Shown: piece by piece, positions 52,957-63,183 of the stretch
How the letters are laid out: each line of letters starts with the position of its first letter
Numbering within the stretch: the first letter of the stretch is position 1
Assembly: GCF_000820045.1 (NCBI RefSeq)
Contig: NZ_CDBJ01000016.1
Location: 1 to 64,000, forward strand
Source of the DNA: Aeromonas rivuli
GTDB lineage: Bacteria; Pseudomonadota; Gammaproteobacteria; Enterobacterales; Aeromonadaceae
Direction of reading: 5' to 3'
DNA length: 64,000 nt
The notes under the pieces: generated by a model
Databases searched by the model: none
Told to the model about the DNA's origin: nothing
What the model saw: the letters and a program-made list of their open reading frames with translations, nothing else
Position numbers and translations under genes: made by a program

Positions 52957-53676
52957 TCACTCATGGCCGAGCAGCAAAGGACCCAGTTCGTCCAGACGGT
53001 TGAGCATCAGATCCGGTAGCTGGGACAGGCGGCGCCAGTCCCCCCCTCCCTGATTGAGCCAGGCAGCGCGGTAGCCGTGCAGGCGAGCCCCCAGCACGTC
53101 GCTGCGCTCATGATCCCCCACGTGCAGTATCTCGGCGGGGGCCAGTCCCAACTCGGTCGCCGCCTGCACGAACAGGTCCGGCGCCGGCTTCATCCGCTGA
53201 CCCTCCCCCGCCTTGTAGACCCCCTGGAAGTAGCCGTCCAATCCGGCCCGCACCAGATCCAGATTGCCATTGGTGATCGCCACCAGAGGATAACGGCGTG
53301 CCAGGGCTGCCAGCAGCTCATGACTAGCGGCAGGCACAGTGATGGCGGAACGCTCGGCCATAAAGCCTTCGAACAGCTCGGCCGCAACCCCCTCGGCGGC
53401 ACCCGCCTCCATCCCCCCCTGGCGCAAGGCCAGTTGCAGGCTGAGCTTGCGCGTCAGGCTGACGTCATGACAACGCTCAGGGTCCTGCTGCTGCACCTGA
53501 CGCTTGCAGGCCAGCCAGCGATCGGCATCCATCATGGCGCCCGCCAGATAGTCGCCGCGCAGGCGTGCCAGCATCCAGGCATCGGCCCGCGCGATATGGG
53601 GGCCATTGTCATAGAGGGTGTCATCGAGATCGAACGAGATAGCCTTGACCGGCTGCCAACGGCGGAAGAAAAGCAT
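52957..53676 (-). CDS. yigB: HAD phosphatase YigB
   Basis: In E. coli YigB dephosphorylates the flavin precursor 5-amino-6-(5-phospho-D-ribitylamino)uracil. The 239-residue HAD protein has motif I AISFDLDDTLYDN, motif II VAITNGNLDL, a Lys in GQRMKPAPDLFVQAA, and motif IV ILHVGDHERSDVLGARLHGYRAAWLNQ. The ATG at 53676 has CAGGAG upstream; a GTG two codons earlier is also in frame. It is the last of the DUF484-xerC-yigB series, the same order as in E. coli. Confidence 0.9.
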   Translation of the reverse strand: MLFFRRWQPVKAISFDLDDTLYDNGPHIARADAWMLARLRGDYLAGAMMDADRWLACKRQVQQQDPERCHDVSLTRKLSLQLALRQGGMEAGAAEGVAAELFEGFMAERSAITVPAASHELLAALARRYPLVAITNGNLDLVRAGLDGYFQGVYKAGEGQRMKPAPDLFVQAATELGLAPAEILHVGDHERSDVLGARLHGYRAAWLNQGGGDWRRLSQLPDLMLNRLDELGPLLLGHE

Positions 53677-53735
53677 TGTCACTCCTGTTGTTCTGCATGC
53701 CCACCCGCCGCCATTTTTACCATGACGACCCGGGC

Positions 53736-54692
53736 TTACTCTTGTTCCTCATCCCCGGCGCCACGCCGCTTGGCCCTGGGGTGGGCACCGTCATAGACCT
53801 TGGCCAGATGCTGGAAGTCGAGGTGGGTATAGATCTGAGTGGTGGATAGATTGGCGTGGCCAAGCAGCTCCTGCACCGCCCGCAGATCGCCGGAAGACTC
53901 CAGCATATGCGTCGCGAAGCTGTGCCTGAGCTTGTGGGGGTGAACGTGGGCGTCGAGGGCCTGCTTGCTGCCCCAGCCATCGAGACGCATCTGCACCGAG
54001 CGCGCCGAGATGCGGCGCCGCTGTTTGGAGACGAACAAGGCAGGCTCCTCCCCCGAGGCAAGCAGGGGCCGCAGGGCCAGCCACTTGTGCAGCCACTCAA
54101 GGGCCATGCGCCCTATGGGCAGCACCCGCTCCCGGGAGCCCTTGCCCACTACCCGCAGCTGGCGATCGTCCAGCCGCAGATCGGTCAGGTCCAGCCCCAC
54201 TAGCTCGGCAAGGCGCAGGCCGGAGGAGTACATCAGCTCCATGATGGCGCGATCCCGCACCGCCAGCGGATCCTGCTCATCGGTGATATTGAGCAGCTGA
54301 TACATCTCATCCACGTCCAGGTTCTTGGGCAGGGGACGCCCCTGCTTGGGTGTGCTGATACCCCGCGCCGGATTGGCAATCAAGCGCCCCTGACGCACCT
54401 GCCAGTCGCAGAAACTGCGCAAGGCAGAGAGCTTGGTGGCCAGGGAGCGCGGGGCCAGCCCGCCCTTGTGCATCCTGCTCATCAGGCTGCGCACCTGACT
54501 CGCCTCCAGCCCGGGCCAATGGCTCAGGCCCAGATCCACCAGCTGGCTGGTCATCGCGATGAGGTGAGACAGGTAGTTGCTGCGGGTATGGCCACTCAGC
54601 TGGCGCTCCACCCGCAAGTATTCGATGAAGTCAGCCAGATCCTGCGCAAGCGCAGGAGGCAGGCTGGCAAGTCCGTCAGCGCTGACTGTCAC
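53736..54692 (-). CDS. xerC: Tyrosine recombinase XerC
   Basis: Works with XerD at dif to resolve chromosome dimers. The 318-residue protein has an N-terminal SAM-like domain ([23 protein letters not shown]). The catalytic set is: Arg in [15 protein letters not shown], Lys in [14 protein letters not shown], His-x-x-Arg in [15 protein letters not shown], the second His in [15 protein letters not shown], and the nucleophile Tyr288. I chose the GTG at 54692, which overlaps the DUF484 stop by 17 bases and aligns with known XerC starts. It is coupled to DUF484. Confidence 0.96.
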   Translation of the reverse strand: MTVSADGLASLPPALAQDLADFIEYLRVERQLSGHTRSNYLSHLIAMTSQLVDLGLSHWPGLEASQVRSLMSRMHKGGLAPRSLATKLSALRSFCDWQVRQGRLIANPARGISTPKQGRPLPKNLDVDEMYQLLNITDEQDPLAVRDRAIMELMYSSGLRLAELVGLDLTDLRLDDRQLRVVGKGSRERVLPIGRMALEWLHKWLALRPLLASGEEPALFVSKQRRRISARSVQMRLDGWGSKQALDAHVHPHKLRHSFATHMLESSGDLRAVQELLGHANLSTTQIYTHLDFQHLAKVYDGAHPRAKRRGAGDEEQE

Positions 54693-55362
54693 GGATGAGT
54701 TCCGGCAGACGCAGTTGCAACAGGCGCCCAAGCTGACCGAGCAGCAAAGGATCGCTGTGGGGGGAGAAATGGCCGGGATCCGAGCTGGCAAAGGCCAGCA
54801 GCCCCAGCTCGCCTAGCCGCATCAAGGCCACGGAGCCGACCAGGGTGTCGCTGCCAAAGAGTTGCTGCTGTTCGCTCTGGCTGAGGCGCCCAAAGTAGAA
54901 TCCCTGACCTGGCAGACGCTGGCCCATGATCTGCTCTATCCCCTTGCTCAGCACGAGGAAGCGCTGCCCCTCCCCCGGTTGATACTGCTTGGGGCTGAGC
55001 CAGAGCCGCACGCCAGAGAGGCGCAGCTGGTCAACGAAGGCATTTTGCAGGGCGCTCACCAGCTTGCTCAGGGTCTGGCAGCCATAGAGTTCGCCATAGA
55101 GATCCGCGTAGATGCGAAAGATCCGTTCGTTCGCGCTGGCCAGGCTCATCAGCTCGGTGATCTCGAGCTCCAATCCCTCGATACGCTCCCGCTGGCGCTC
55201 GAGCTGACGCTCCACCAGCGAGACGGTGCCCTTGCGTTCATGGGGGATGCGCACGCGATCCAGCATGCCCGCATGCTGCTGGAAAAATTCGGGGTAACGG
55301 CTCAGGTACGCCAGCACCATGGCCTCGTCGGCCTCATGCTCCTGCCGTTTAACTTCACTCAT
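54676..55362 (-). CDS. DUF484 family protein (GAF-like)
   Basis: A 228-residue protein with an N-terminal helical part ([19 protein letters not shown], then [21 protein letters not shown] coiled coil) and a GAF-like domain (about 80-225). It is the conserved DUF484 family found between dapF and xerC in many gammaproteobacteria, including E. coli yigA. The role is unknown; a signalling function is only inferred from the GAF fold. The ATG at 55362 is preferred because longer frames extend without a ribosome-binding site. Confidence 0.85.
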   Translation of the reverse strand: MSEVKRQEHEADEAMVLAYLSRYPEFFQQHAGMLDRVRIPHERKGTVSLVERQLERQRERIEGLELEITELMSLASANERIFRIYADLYGELYGCQTLSKLVSALQNAFVDQLRLSGVRLWLSPKQYQPGEGQRFLVLSKGIEQIMGQRLPGQGFYFGRLSQSEQQQLFGSDTLVGSVALMRLGELGLLAFASSDPGHFSPHSDPLLLGQLGRLLQLRLPELIRDSQR

Positions 55363-55545
55363 GTTGATCAATCCCGTCTTGATGACCCTGTGCGACACGC
55401 GTCCGGGTGGCGCCTGCACAGGGAACATTGGTAGCCAGGCCTCTATTAGAGCGCTATCGGGGCGTCAAATACAGTCGCGTTTGCACATCAATGCATTGAA
55501 GCGGCCGCCCCCAGCCCCCTCCGCCTGCCGGGCGGCCCCACATAG

Positions 55546-55570
55546 AGAAAAGGCGGCCTAAGCCGCCAGC
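55546..55570 (-). terminator. Terminator after dapF
   Basis: On the minus strand GGCGGCTTAGGCCGCC followed by TTTTCTC, just beyond the dapF stop. It separates dapF from the DUF484-xerC unit. Confidence 0.75.
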
Positions 55571-55573
55571 ATC

Positions 55574-56404
55574 TCACAGCTCGATTTGCCCATCGAACAC
55601 ATGCTCGGCAGGGCCCGTCATATAGACAGGCTGGCCCGGCCCCTTCCAGGCGATGGTCAGCTTGCCACCGGGCAGGGAGACGGTCACCCGCTCCTTGAGC
55701 TTGCCCTGGCTCATGCCGATCACGGCGGCAGCGCAGGCACCGGTGCCGCAGGCCAGGGTCTCCCCTACTCCCCGTTCAAAGACCCGCAACCGGATCTGAG
55801 TGGCATCGACCAGCTCCATGAAGCCGACGTTGACCCGCTCGGGGAAACGTTCGTGGCGCTCCATGATGGGGCCCAGGGTCTCGACCGGCGCGGCATCGAC
55901 CGAGGGCACCTCTATCACGCAATGAGGGTTGCCCATGGAGACGGCGCCGCACATGACGGTGTGATCCTGTGCCCGCAACAGATATGTCTGCTCCGCCTTC
56001 TGGGCGCGAAACGGGATCTTGCCCGGCTCGAACTGGGGAACCCCCATGTTGACCGTGACCTGATTCTCCCCTTCCAGCTGCAAGATGATGCGGCCACGGG
56101 CCGTGCTGACCGAGATGCGATCCCGGTTGATGAGCCCCTTGAGCCGCACGAAGCGAGCGAAACAGCGAGCACCGTTGCCGCACTGCTCCACCTCGCTGCC
56201 GTCGGCATTGAAGATACGGTAGTGAAAATCGAGCTCGGGATCATAGGGGGGTTCGACCAGCAACAGCTGATCAAACCCTATTCCGAAGTGGCGATCCGCC
56301 AGCTTCTTGATGACGTCACTGCTGAAGAACAGCTTCTGGGTGACACCATCGACCACCATGAAGTCGTTACCCAAGCCATGCATCTTGGAAAATTCAATTA
56401 ACAT
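55574..56404 (-). CDS. dapF: Diaminopimelate epimerase DapF
   Basis: Interconverts LL- and meso-diaminopimelate for lysine and peptidoglycan. The 276-residue protein carries both catalytic Cys motifs, [13 protein letters not shown] and [13 protein letters not shown], and the N-terminal [12 protein letters not shown] and FNADGSE. The ATG at 56404 is preceded by AGGGAAAAAAG. Directly upstream lie three tandem copies of the gene's own ribosome-binding site and start region. The last one's stop codon overlaps the dapF start (ATGTTAA), so translation of dapF may be coupled to it. Confidence 0.97.
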   Translation of the reverse strand: MLIEFSKMHGLGNDFMVVDGVTQKLFFSSDVIKKLADRHFGIGFDQLLLVEPPYDPELDFHYRIFNADGSEVEQCGNGARCFARFVRLKGLINRDRISVSTARGRIILQLEGENQVTVNMGVPQFEPGKIPFRAQKAEQTYLLRAQDHTVMCGAVSMGNPHCVIEVPSVDAAPVETLGPIMERHERFPERVNVGFMELVDATQIRLRVFERGVGETLACGTGACAAAVIGMSQGKLKERVTVSLPGGKLTIAWKGPGQPVYMTGPAEHVFDGQIEL

Positions 56405-56698
56405 CTTTTTTCCCTGCGCTGTTCAGGCCGCAACAGCAGATCGTCCACCACCATGAAGCCGTTATCCGACACCCCATGCATCCTGGATAATTCAATTAAC
56501 ATCTTTTTTCCCTGCGCTGTTCAGGCCGCAACAGCAGGTCGTCCACCACCATGAAGCCGTTATCCGACACCCCATGCATCCTGGATAATTCAATTAACAT
56601 CTTTTTTCCCTGCGCTGTTCAGGCCACAACAAAAGATCGTCCACCATCATGGGGGCGTTATCCAACGCCCCATGCATCCTGGAGATATCAATCAACAT
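56405..56698 (-). repeat. Three tandem 98-bp copies of the dapF start region, each an intact small ORF
   Basis: On the minus strand ATGs at 56698, 56600 and 56502 are spaced exactly 98 bases from each other and from the dapF ATG at 56404. Each opens a 34-codon ORF (56594-56698, 56496-56600, 56398-56502) starting MLIELSRMHG or similar and ending [10 protein letters not shown] (WPEQ in the first). Each stop overlaps the next start by seven bases. The copies resemble the dapF start ([18 protein letters not shown]) and carry AGGGAAAAAAG or a related site. No other gene lies between lysA and dapF. Confidence 0.95.
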
Positions 56699-56790
56699 CC
56701 TGCGTTCCTGTCCCCGTCATCACCCGCTCACATAGCCCAGAGGAGCCTTGAGAGTCAGAAAAGAGACCCTCTCGCGCTCCTCCAAGCCGG

Positions 56791-58041
56791 TCAAGGCAGC
56801 AGATGCTCGCCCTGCCAGAGTGACTCCAGCGGCTCACGTTCCCGGATGAGAAACGCCTGGTCACCGTCGACCAGCACTTCGGCGGCGCGGGGGCGGGTGT
56901 TGTAGTTTGAAGACATGGTGAAGCCATAGGCACCGGCCGAACGCACCGCCAGCAGGGAGCCTTCGCCAATCGCCAGGGTGCGCTCCTTGCCGAGGAAGTC
57001 ACCGGTTTCGCACACCGGGCCCACCACATCGTAGAGGGCTGGCTCATGCCGGGCCTTGCTGTCGACCTCGATGATATTCATCCAGGCGCCATACAGAGAG
57101 GGGCGCAGCAGATCGTTCATGCCGGCGTCTATCAGCGCGAAGTTGCGGGTCTCGCCCGGCTTGAGGTATTCAACCCGGGTCAAGAGCACACCGGCATTGG
57201 CGACGATGGCGCGGCCCGGCTCGAACAACAGGGTCAGTTCGCGACCGGCCAGCTTGGCTTTGAGGGCCTCGGCATACTCTGTCGGGTGTGGCGGCTGCTC
57301 GGCGCCATAGTTGACCCCCAGGCCACCACCTACATCCAGGTGATGGATGTGGATCCCCTCCAGCGCCAACTCGTCGATCAGTCGCAGCAGCTTGTCCGCC
57401 GCCTCCATGAAGGGGTTCAACTCAGTGAGCTGGGAACCGATATGGCAATCCACCCCCTTGATCTCGATGTTGCTCATGGCCGCCGCCTTGCGATAGATGG
57501 CGGGGGCCTGCTCGATGGGGATACCGAATTTATTCTGCTTGAGACCGGTCGAGATATAGGGGTGAGTACCGGCATCGATGTCCGGGTTGACCCGCACCGA
57601 CACCCGCGCCACCTTGCCCATGCTGGCTGCGACCCGGTTGAGGCGCTCCAGCTCGGCTTCGGACTCAAGGTTGAAGCAGAGGATCTCTTTATCGAGCGCC
57701 AGGCGCATCTCTGCTTCGCTCTTGGCGACGCCGGAGAAGACCACCTTGGCCGGATCGCCCCCCGCCGCCAGCACCCGCGACAGCTCGCCGCCGGAGACGA
57801 TGTCGAAGCCGGATCCGAGGCGCGCCAGCAAGTTCAGCAGCGCTATGTTGGAGTTGGCCTTGACCGCATAGCAGACCAGGTGGGGGATGGCCCCCGCCGC
57901 CTGATCGAAGGCATGCCAGTGGCGCTCCAGGGTCGCGCGGGAGTAAACATAGAGCGGGGTGCCATGCTGATCGGCCAGCTGTTGCAGATCAATCTGTTCG
58001 GCCTGGAGCTGGCCGGCGGCGTTGTAATTAAAGTGATCCAA
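56791..58041 (-). CDS. lysA: Diaminopimelate decarboxylase LysA
   Basis: A PLP enzyme that decarboxylates meso-diaminopimelate to lysine. The 416-residue protein is of the Pseudomonas type, with the PLP Lys in LVCYAVKANSNIALL, VDCHIGSQLTELNPF, the phosphate-binding HLDVGGGLGVNY, EPGRAIVANAG, and the Cys/Glu of VGPVCETGDFLG. The best start is TTG at 58041 (MDHFNYNAAGQL) with AAGGAA eight bases upstream; no ATG is near. It follows lptM by 18 bases and precedes dapF in the same direction. Confidence 0.95.
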   Translation of the reverse strand: MDHFNYNAAGQLQAEQIDLQQLADQHGTPLYVYSRATLERHWHAFDQAAGAIPHLVCYAVKANSNIALLNLLARLGSGFDIVSGGELSRVLAAGGDPAKVVFSGVAKSEAEMRLALDKEILCFNLESEAELERLNRVAASMGKVARVSVRVNPDIDAGTHPYISTGLKQNKFGIPIEQAPAIYRKAAAMSNIEIKGVDCHIGSQLTELNPFMEAADKLLRLIDELALEGIHIHHLDVGGGLGVNYGAEQPPHPTEYAEALKAKLAGRELTLLFEPGRAIVANAGVLLTRVEYLKPGETRNFALIDAGMNDLLRPSLYGAWMNIIEVDSKARHEPALYDVVGPVCETGDFLGKERTLAIGEGSLLAVRSAGAYGFTMSSNYNTRPRAAEVLVDGDQAFLIREREPLESLWQGEHLLP

Positions 58042-58059
58042 GGGGCGGTTCCTTCCAAA

Positions 58060-58272
58060 TTATGACGAGTGCGGCGTAGCCTCTGGGGTCGCCTCGGCCG
58101 GGGTCTGGGGAGTGCTCTGCGAGTCTTTCGCCGGTTCGGCTTCAGACGGAGTCGACTGCTGGCTGTCCGGCTGTTCGGCCGGCGGCATATAGAGCGGGCC
58201 TTTCAGGCCACAAGCAACCAGGGTGAGCGACAGAAGAGCGGCAGACAGGCACCGGACGAGTTGAATGATCAT
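58060..58272 (-). CDS. lptM: Small lipoprotein LptM (YifL)
   Basis: A 70-residue lipoprotein with signal and lipobox (LSLTLVACGLKGPLYMPP). The CGLKGPLYxP start of the mature part is the hallmark of LptM, which in E. coli helps LptD mature in the outer membrane. The remainder is a Pro/Glu/Thr-rich, probably disordered tail. It is the first gene before lysA and divergent from cyaY, the same place as in E. coli. Confidence 0.92.
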   Translation of the reverse strand: MIIQLVRCLSAALLSLTLVACGLKGPLYMPPAEQPDSQQSTPSEAEPAKDSQSTPQTPAEATPEATPHSS

Positions 58273-58345
58273 AATGGTTCGCTGCGAAAAAAATTTTGGC
58301 CCTCTATAATCGCACTCACATTGTTAAAAGCAACAGGATAAACCG

Positions 58346-58660
58346 ATGAAGGATCACGAGTATCACGCCCTGGTAGACACCTTTTTCCAGTATGTGGAAG
58401 ACACCATAGATGCCAATTACCCGGATATCGATTGCGAGCGGGCTGGCGGCGTACTGAACCTGGCGTTCGAGAACAAGACCAAGGTCATCCTCAACAAGCA
58501 AGAACCCCTGCACCAGATCTGGGTCGCCACCCGCGAGAACGGCTTCCACTTCGAGCTGAAAGGGGACACCTGGATAGACAACCGCTTCGGCCATGAACTC
58601 AAGGCCCTGCTCACCCGCGCCTGCACCCTGCAATCTGGCGAGGACGTGACCTTCCCATGA
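58346..58660 (+). CDS. cyaY: Frataxin-like iron protein CyaY
   Basis: The bacterial frataxin homologue, which modulates iron-sulfur cluster assembly. The 104 residues show the acidic first helix (HALVDTFFQYVEDTIDAN), the family motif GGVLNLAFENKTKVILNKQEPLHQIWVAT and FHFELKGDTWIDNR. It is divergent from lptM and overlaps the next gene by ATGA. Confidence 0.96.
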   Translation: MKDHEYHALVDTFFQYVEDTIDANYPDIDCERAGGVLNLAFENKTKVILNKQEPLHQIWVATRENGFHFELKGDTWIDNRFGHELKALLTRACTLQSGEDVTFP

Positions 58661-59310
58661 TAGATATCCACCCCGACGGGGCCCGTCATGCGGTGATCTG
58701 GCTGCATGGTCTGGGAGACTCAGGGGCCGGGCTGGCCCCCCTGGTGGAGGCGCTGGCCCTGCCCAGCGCACTGCCCATCCGCCATCTGCTGCCCGATGCC
58801 CCCGAACGTCCCATCACCATCAACATGGGCCACAAGATGCGCGGCTGGTACGACATCAAGGGCTTCGAGCGGCCGGAAGACAGGGCCGATGAGACCGAGG
58901 TGCGCGCGGCCTGCCGCCAGATTGCGACCCTGCTGGCGCAGCTCGAGCAAGAGGGCTTCGCCCCCGAGCGCGTCGTCATCGCCGGCTTCTCCCAAGGGGG
59001 CGTCATCGCCTCCTTCACCGCCCTGCGCCATCCTGCCCCCTTGGCCGGTCTGCTCTGCATGTCCACCTATCTGGCGGCGCCGGATGCCCTGCTGGCAGAA
59101 CTCAGTGATGGCGCTCGCAGCCTGCCAATCTGCTACATGCATGGCATCTATGACGACGTGGTTCACCTCTCCATGGGCTGGGACGCCAGGCAGCGCCTGG
59201 AGGCCGCGGGTCTGGCCCCCCAGTGGCACGAGTACCCCATGCGCCACGAGATCTGCCGCCCTCAGCTAGGGGATATCCGCGTCTGGCTGCTGGCCTGCTT
59301 CGCCCCCTGA
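58657..59310 (+). CDS. Carboxylesterase / lysophospholipase-like hydrolase
   Basis: A 217-residue alpha/beta hydrolase of the carboxylesterase-2 type (as in Pseudomonas EstB). Visible are VIWLHGLGDSGAGLAPLV, nucleophile Ser112 in IAGFSQGGVIAS, an Asp in HGIYDDVVHLSMG and the catalytic His in EYPMRHEICRPQL. The start overlaps the cyaY stop as ATGA, so the two are cotranscribed. The physiological substrate is unknown. Confidence 0.92.
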   Translation: MIDIHPDGARHAVIWLHGLGDSGAGLAPLVEALALPSALPIRHLLPDAPERPITINMGHKMRGWYDIKGFERPEDRADETEVRAACRQIATLLAQLEQEGFAPERVVIAGFSQGGVIASFTALRHPAPLAGLLCMSTYLAAPDALLAELSDGARSLPICYMHGIYDDVVHLSMGWDARQRLEAAGLAPQWHEYPMRHEICRPQLGDIRVWLLACFAP

Positions 59311-59359
59311 GACCCAGCTCACGTCCCCTATGACATGGGGCCGGGCAATCCCCGTAACA

Positions 59360-59391
59360 AGAAGAGGGCCTGCATTGCAGGCCCTCTTCAC
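59360..59391. terminator. Bidirectional terminator between the esterase gene and cyaA
   Basis: GAAGAGGGCCTGC-ATT-GCAGGCCCTCTTC between two convergent genes. Confidence 0.82.
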
Positions 59392-59410
59392 ATCACCAGG
59401 GTGGCTTGGC

Positions 59411-61930
59411 TCAGCCCACGTCACGGGCCTGCACCTGAGGATCGCGCCCCAGCCCCTGGCTGCGGTAAGGAATAACGTCCAGCGTCTCCCCCCTCTCGAC
59501 TATCTCATAGTACTGGGGCAGGTTGAAGTTGACGAATTGGCCATCATCGCTGAACCGTTCGTGACTGGAGGTATAGAAGCGGTTCACCCCGGCCACCAGT
59601 TCATCTTTGTTGCCGGCGAAATGCTGGTAGATTTCGACCCTGTTCGCCTCGTCCAGTATGTAGATGTTGGTGCCCGCATTGCGGGTGTCGAAGAAGAACT
59701 GCACCAGGCCCTCGCTGGCATAGGTATCCACTATGCCCGGCAGATGCTGGCTGTGGGTCTTGTCGAGGCGCAGCGGCAGGTGATCCAGCTTGTTGTGGGA
59801 GATGTGCCGGTAGAAGTCGATGGCGTTTTCCAGCTTCTTGACCGAGACCCCGCGCCGCTCGAAGAAGATGCCGTACTTCTCCTTGCCAAGGGCGAGGGTC
59901 TTGACCAGTTGCTGCTTGTCCCGGGCCAGCCGCAGCTCGATGCACTCGGCCACCAGTTGCTGGAAGCGGGAGCGCACCAGGGAGCGGAAATGCTGGCTAT
60001 AGCAGAATACGGCGATGGTTTCCGGGGCAGCCGCATCCTGGTGCATCTTGCCGAGAATGGTGGTGAGGGCATCGACCACCGCCTCGTCACCACGAAAATG
60101 CAGGGTGCGGATCTCGCTCCAGGAGTTGCGATAGACCAGATCCACCGAGCCCACCAGACACTCCATATTGCGGCCAAACGAGAAGACATCGGCGCTGTTG
60201 GCATCAAACTCTATCACCTGGCCGACCCAGTGACTACTCGGATCCACCTCCAGATTGAGGTAGATGGAGAGCTGATGGATTTCGCAAGGGCGGCTCAGGG
60301 CCACGTTGGTGGCGCGCGGGTACTTGACCGGGAAAGTGCCGGAGAGATCGCGGCAGAACTGGTGCAAGTTGTCGATGTGCAGATCCGAGCCCTGATTGAA
60401 CAGGTGCACCCGCGACTGGGGAGTAAGCAGATCGTTGAAATAGGCCCAGGCCACCAGCTTGCTGATGTAGCTGTTATGTTCGAGGGGCGCCCGGCCAATG
60501 ATGTCAGACGGCTCAAGGGAGTGCTTGTAGAGATACCAGCCGGCGCGATTGAGGCGGCCATTGGGCACCTGCACCAGGCTCAGATCCGGCTCGCTCAGAT
60601 CCGGCGCTATCTTGAGGTTGATGCGCTGCACCTTGCCCGGCAGGCTCTCGAAGGCCGCATAGAGCTTGCGCGACAAGATACCGATATCTTCCGGGTTGAT
60701 GGATTCACTGATGTTGTTGCGCCGGGCGAACTGGATCAGATTACGATAACTGTGCATCAGGGCTTCGAGCAGCTCGGCATGGGCCACCTTGACCTGCTCC
60801 ACTTTCCACTCCTGGCGATGATCCAGATGATGGAGCCGCTCCGGGCTCCAGCCCCAGTAAGCGACCAGCTGCTCCATCTGCTCCCGCCGCCACAGGGGCG
60901 AGCCCTCCTCGTTGGGATGGCTCAGGCCGTCACACACCTTCAGATAGAAGCAGCGGCGCACCAGATCCAGACGCTGCATGTCGCCGATGGACTTGAGGTA
61001 GTTGGTCACCTTGTCCAGCATCAGGCAGTAGTTATCCTGGCGAAAACTCATGCCCTCATGCTGCTGGAACCAGTCGCGGCTGATGAAGGAGAGCAGCCGG
61101 GTGTTCGGGTACTCGTGGGAGTAAGCCTCCATCAGCACCGACTTGAGCACCGCCTTGTAGGGCGAGTCGATCCCCTTGTAGAGCTGCCAGAGCGCAGAGC
61201 CGAAGTACTCCTCGGCCGGAATGCGGTTGAAGCTGCCCAGATCGAGCCAGTCATCCTGACTGAGCTGACCGCTCGCAAACAGGCCTGCCACATAGTCATC
61301 ATACTGCTCGTCATAGGCGCGGGGCACCAGATACCAGAGCAGGCGCTTGCCCGCGATGTGCATGGCGCTGCGATAGAACTCGTCGAGCAGCAGCAGATGC
61401 TGAGCGCTGCCACAGTTCTCGCCCTGCATCTCGGCATCATTGTGTTGACGGAACTTGTCTTCGGGGATCAGGAAGAAATTGAGATCCACGCCGCGCTGCT
61501 CGGCCCACTTGGAGAGCTGCTGGCACTTGAGATCGAGCAGGGCCAGGCGATCGGGAGAGAGGCCCGCCACGTGACAGACCCAGATATCGAGATCCGAATG
61601 ACAGCACTGGCCGATGGAGGAGGTGCTGCCCATGGAGTAGAGACCCTGAATGGCTCTCTCCTGGGTGCTAAGCCCACTCTGGCAGTTGGCGTTCTGGCAC
61701 AGGTCTTCGATGAAGGCCTGCTGGGTCTCGTTGGCGTTGAAACTCCAGATCCCGTGAGGCACATCCCCACCCACATAACCGGGCAGCAGGGGATGATTGA
61801 AGTGCAGCATGACGGGCAGCAGTTGGAATACCTGTTGCCCATAGCGACTCATGAGACCTAGCGCTCGCTGCGTCTTGAGACGATTGATCTCGTCATAACG
61901 CGATACGAGTGCATCGAGTTGTACCAGCAA
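59411..61930 (-). CDS. cyaA: Class I adenylate cyclase CyaA
   Basis: Makes cyclic AMP from ATP. The 839-residue class I enzyme has the N-terminal catalytic domain with [20 protein letters not shown] (nucleotidyltransferase G-S and D-x-D), and a C-terminal regulatory half that senses the glucose phosphotransferase system. The start is TTG at 61930; E. coli cyaA is also known to use a UUG start, so a weak start seems conserved. A CRP-like site lies about 60 bases upstream. It is divergent from hemC, the classic arrangement. Confidence 0.95.
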   Translation of the reverse strand: MLVQLDALVSRYDEINRLKTQRALGLMSRYGQQVFQLLPVMLHFNHPLLPGYVGGDVPHGIWSFNANETQQAFIEDLCQNANCQSGLSTQERAIQGLYSMGSTSSIGQCCHSDLDIWVCHVAGLSPDRLALLDLKCQQLSKWAEQRGVDLNFFLIPEDKFRQHNDAEMQGENCGSAQHLLLLDEFYRSAMHIAGKRLLWYLVPRAYDEQYDDYVAGLFASGQLSQDDWLDLGSFNRIPAEEYFGSALWQLYKGIDSPYKAVLKSVLMEAYSHEYPNTRLLSFISRDWFQQHEGMSFRQDNYCLMLDKVTNYLKSIGDMQRLDLVRRCFYLKVCDGLSHPNEEGSPLWRREQMEQLVAYWGWSPERLHHLDHRQEWKVEQVKVAHAELLEALMHSYRNLIQFARRNNISESINPEDIGILSRKLYAAFESLPGKVQRINLKIAPDLSEPDLSLVQVPNGRLNRAGWYLYKHSLEPSDIIGRAPLEHNSYISKLVAWAYFNDLLTPQSRVHLFNQGSDLHIDNLHQFCRDLSGTFPVKYPRATNVALSRPCEIHQLSIYLNLEVDPSSHWVGQVIEFDANSADVFSFGRNMECLVGSVDLVYRNSWSEIRTLHFRGDEAVVDALTTILGKMHQDAAAPETIAVFCYSQHFRSLVRSRFQQLVAECIELRLARDKQQLVKTLALGKEKYGIFFERRGVSVKKLENAIDFYRHISHNKLDHLPLRLDKTHSQHLPGIVDTYASEGLVQFFFDTRNAGTNIYILDEANRVEIYQHFAGNKDELVAGVNRFYTSSHERFSDDGQFVNFNLPQYYEIVERGETLDVIPYRSQGLGRDPQVQARDVG

Positions 61931-62235
61931 TGACCTGCCTATTTGGGGGTTGCAATTGACGCACCAAAACGGGGAGGCGTCAAAAAAGTGTGATCATGTT
62001 AACAATGCAAACTGCGGTGGTAAACAAGCCCACAGCGAATAGCAGGATTATTTATGACAGCCAGATGAACGGTATCATAGGAAAGCAAATAAGGTATTTA
62101 TAATCAGATAGTTGCCATTCAAGCACTCCCCAGTGAAAATCATTTCCTCCCCTTCCTTTTTCGGCCAGATCCCGCTTTTGCAGCCAGCGCCATGAAAGCC
62201 CCTGTAAAGGGTGGTAAGATCATTTTCCTTTAAAT
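61931..62235. promoter_or_regulatory. cyaA / hemC divergent regulatory region
   Basis: About 305 bases without a gene, AT-rich compared with its neighbours, holding the CRP-like site at 61989 and TATAAT-like hexamers (such as TTATAATCA near 62098). It must contain the promoters for both genes; exact start points are not assigned. Confidence 0.6.
61989..62004 (-). promoter_or_regulatory. CRP-like binding site upstream of cyaA
   Basis: TGTGATCATGTTAACA fits TGTGA-N6-TCACA with a perfect left half and 3 of 5 in the right half. It is about 60 bases ahead of the cyaA start, consistent with the known negative feedback of CRP-cAMP on cyaA in enteric bacteria. Confidence 0.55.
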
Positions 62236-63183
62236 ATGAAACAACTGATTGATATGGCAGCCCGTACCCTGAGAATCGCCACACGCAAGAGCCCGCTGGC
62301 CCTGTGGCAGGCCAATTTTGTCAAAGACAGGCTCGAAGCCCTGCATCCGCAACTCACCGTCGAGCTGGTGCCCATGAGCACTCAGGGTGACAAGATATTG
62401 GATACTCCGCTGGCCAAGGTTGGCGGAAAAGGGTTGTTCGTCAAAGAGTTGGAAACTGCCATGTTGGAAGGGCGGGCAGATATCGCCGTTCACTCCATGA
62501 AAGACGTTCCGGTTGAGTTTCCCGAAGGACTCGGCCTGCACACCATCTGCGAGCGGGAAGATCCCCGTGATGCCTTCGTCTCCAACCGCTTCGCCAACAT
62601 TGCCGAGCTGCCCCTGGGCGCCGTGGTCGGCACCTCCAGTCTGCGCCGCCAGTGCCAGCTGCGCGCCGCGCGCCCGGATCTGGTGGTGCGGGATCTGCGT
62701 GGCAACGTCAACACCCGCCTCGCCAAGCTCGATGGCGGTGAGTACGACGCCATCATATTGGCCGCCGCGGGTCTGCTGCGTCTGGAGATGGCGGACAGGA
62801 TCCGCGCCTTCATCGAGCCGGAGCAGAGCCTGCCCGCCAACGGTCAGGGGGCGGTCGGTATCGAGTGTCGCAACGACGACCTGGCGCTGCATGCCCTGCT
62901 GGCGCCGCTGGAGCACGCCGAGACCCGCATCCGGGTGTTGACCGAGCGCGCCATGAACCGCGCCCTGCAGGGTGGCTGTCAGGTACCTATCGGAGCCTAT
63001 GCCCTGGTGGAAGGGGATCAGATCTGGCTGCGTGGCCTGGTTGGCCAACCCGATGGCAGCCAGGTGCTGCGTGACGAGATCCGCGGCCCCCTCGCCCAGG
63101 GTGAAGCCCTGGGTCAGCAACTGGCCGAGCGCCTGCTGGCCGCCGGTGCCGATACCATACTCGCCCAGGTCTATCAGGCATGA
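62236..63183 (+). CDS. hemC: Porphobilinogen deaminase HemC
   Basis: Joins four porphobilinogens into hydroxymethylbilane for haem. The 315-residue protein shows [19 protein letters not shown], the active Asp/Arg stretch [34 protein letters not shown] with the substrate arginines, and the dipyrromethane-binding Cys248 in [13 protein letters not shown]. The start is uncertain between ATG 62236 and an in-frame ATG at 62254 ([12 protein letters not shown]); neither has a strong ribosome-binding site. It is followed by a short bridging ORF and hemD. Confidence 0.96.
   Translation: MKQLIDMAARTLRIATRKSPLALWQANFVKDRLEALHPQLTVELVPMSTQGDKILDTPLAKVGGKGLFVKELETAMLEGRADIAVHSMKDVPVEFPEGLGLHTICEREDPRDAFVSNRFANIAELPLGAVVGTSSLRRQCQLRAARPDLVVRDLRGNVNTRLAKLDGGEYDAIILAAAGLLRLEMADRIRAFIEPEQSLPANGQGAVGIECRNDDLALHALLAPLEHAETRIRVLTERAMNRALQGGCQVPIGAYALVEGDQIWLRGLVGQPDGSQVLRDEIRGPLAQGEALGQQLAERLLAAGADTILAQVYQA

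Noticed and set aside
59330..61861. An 843-codon ORF antisense to cyaA
   Set aside because: It is a shadow of cyaA; no motif, no ribosome-binding site and an overlap with the terminator region.
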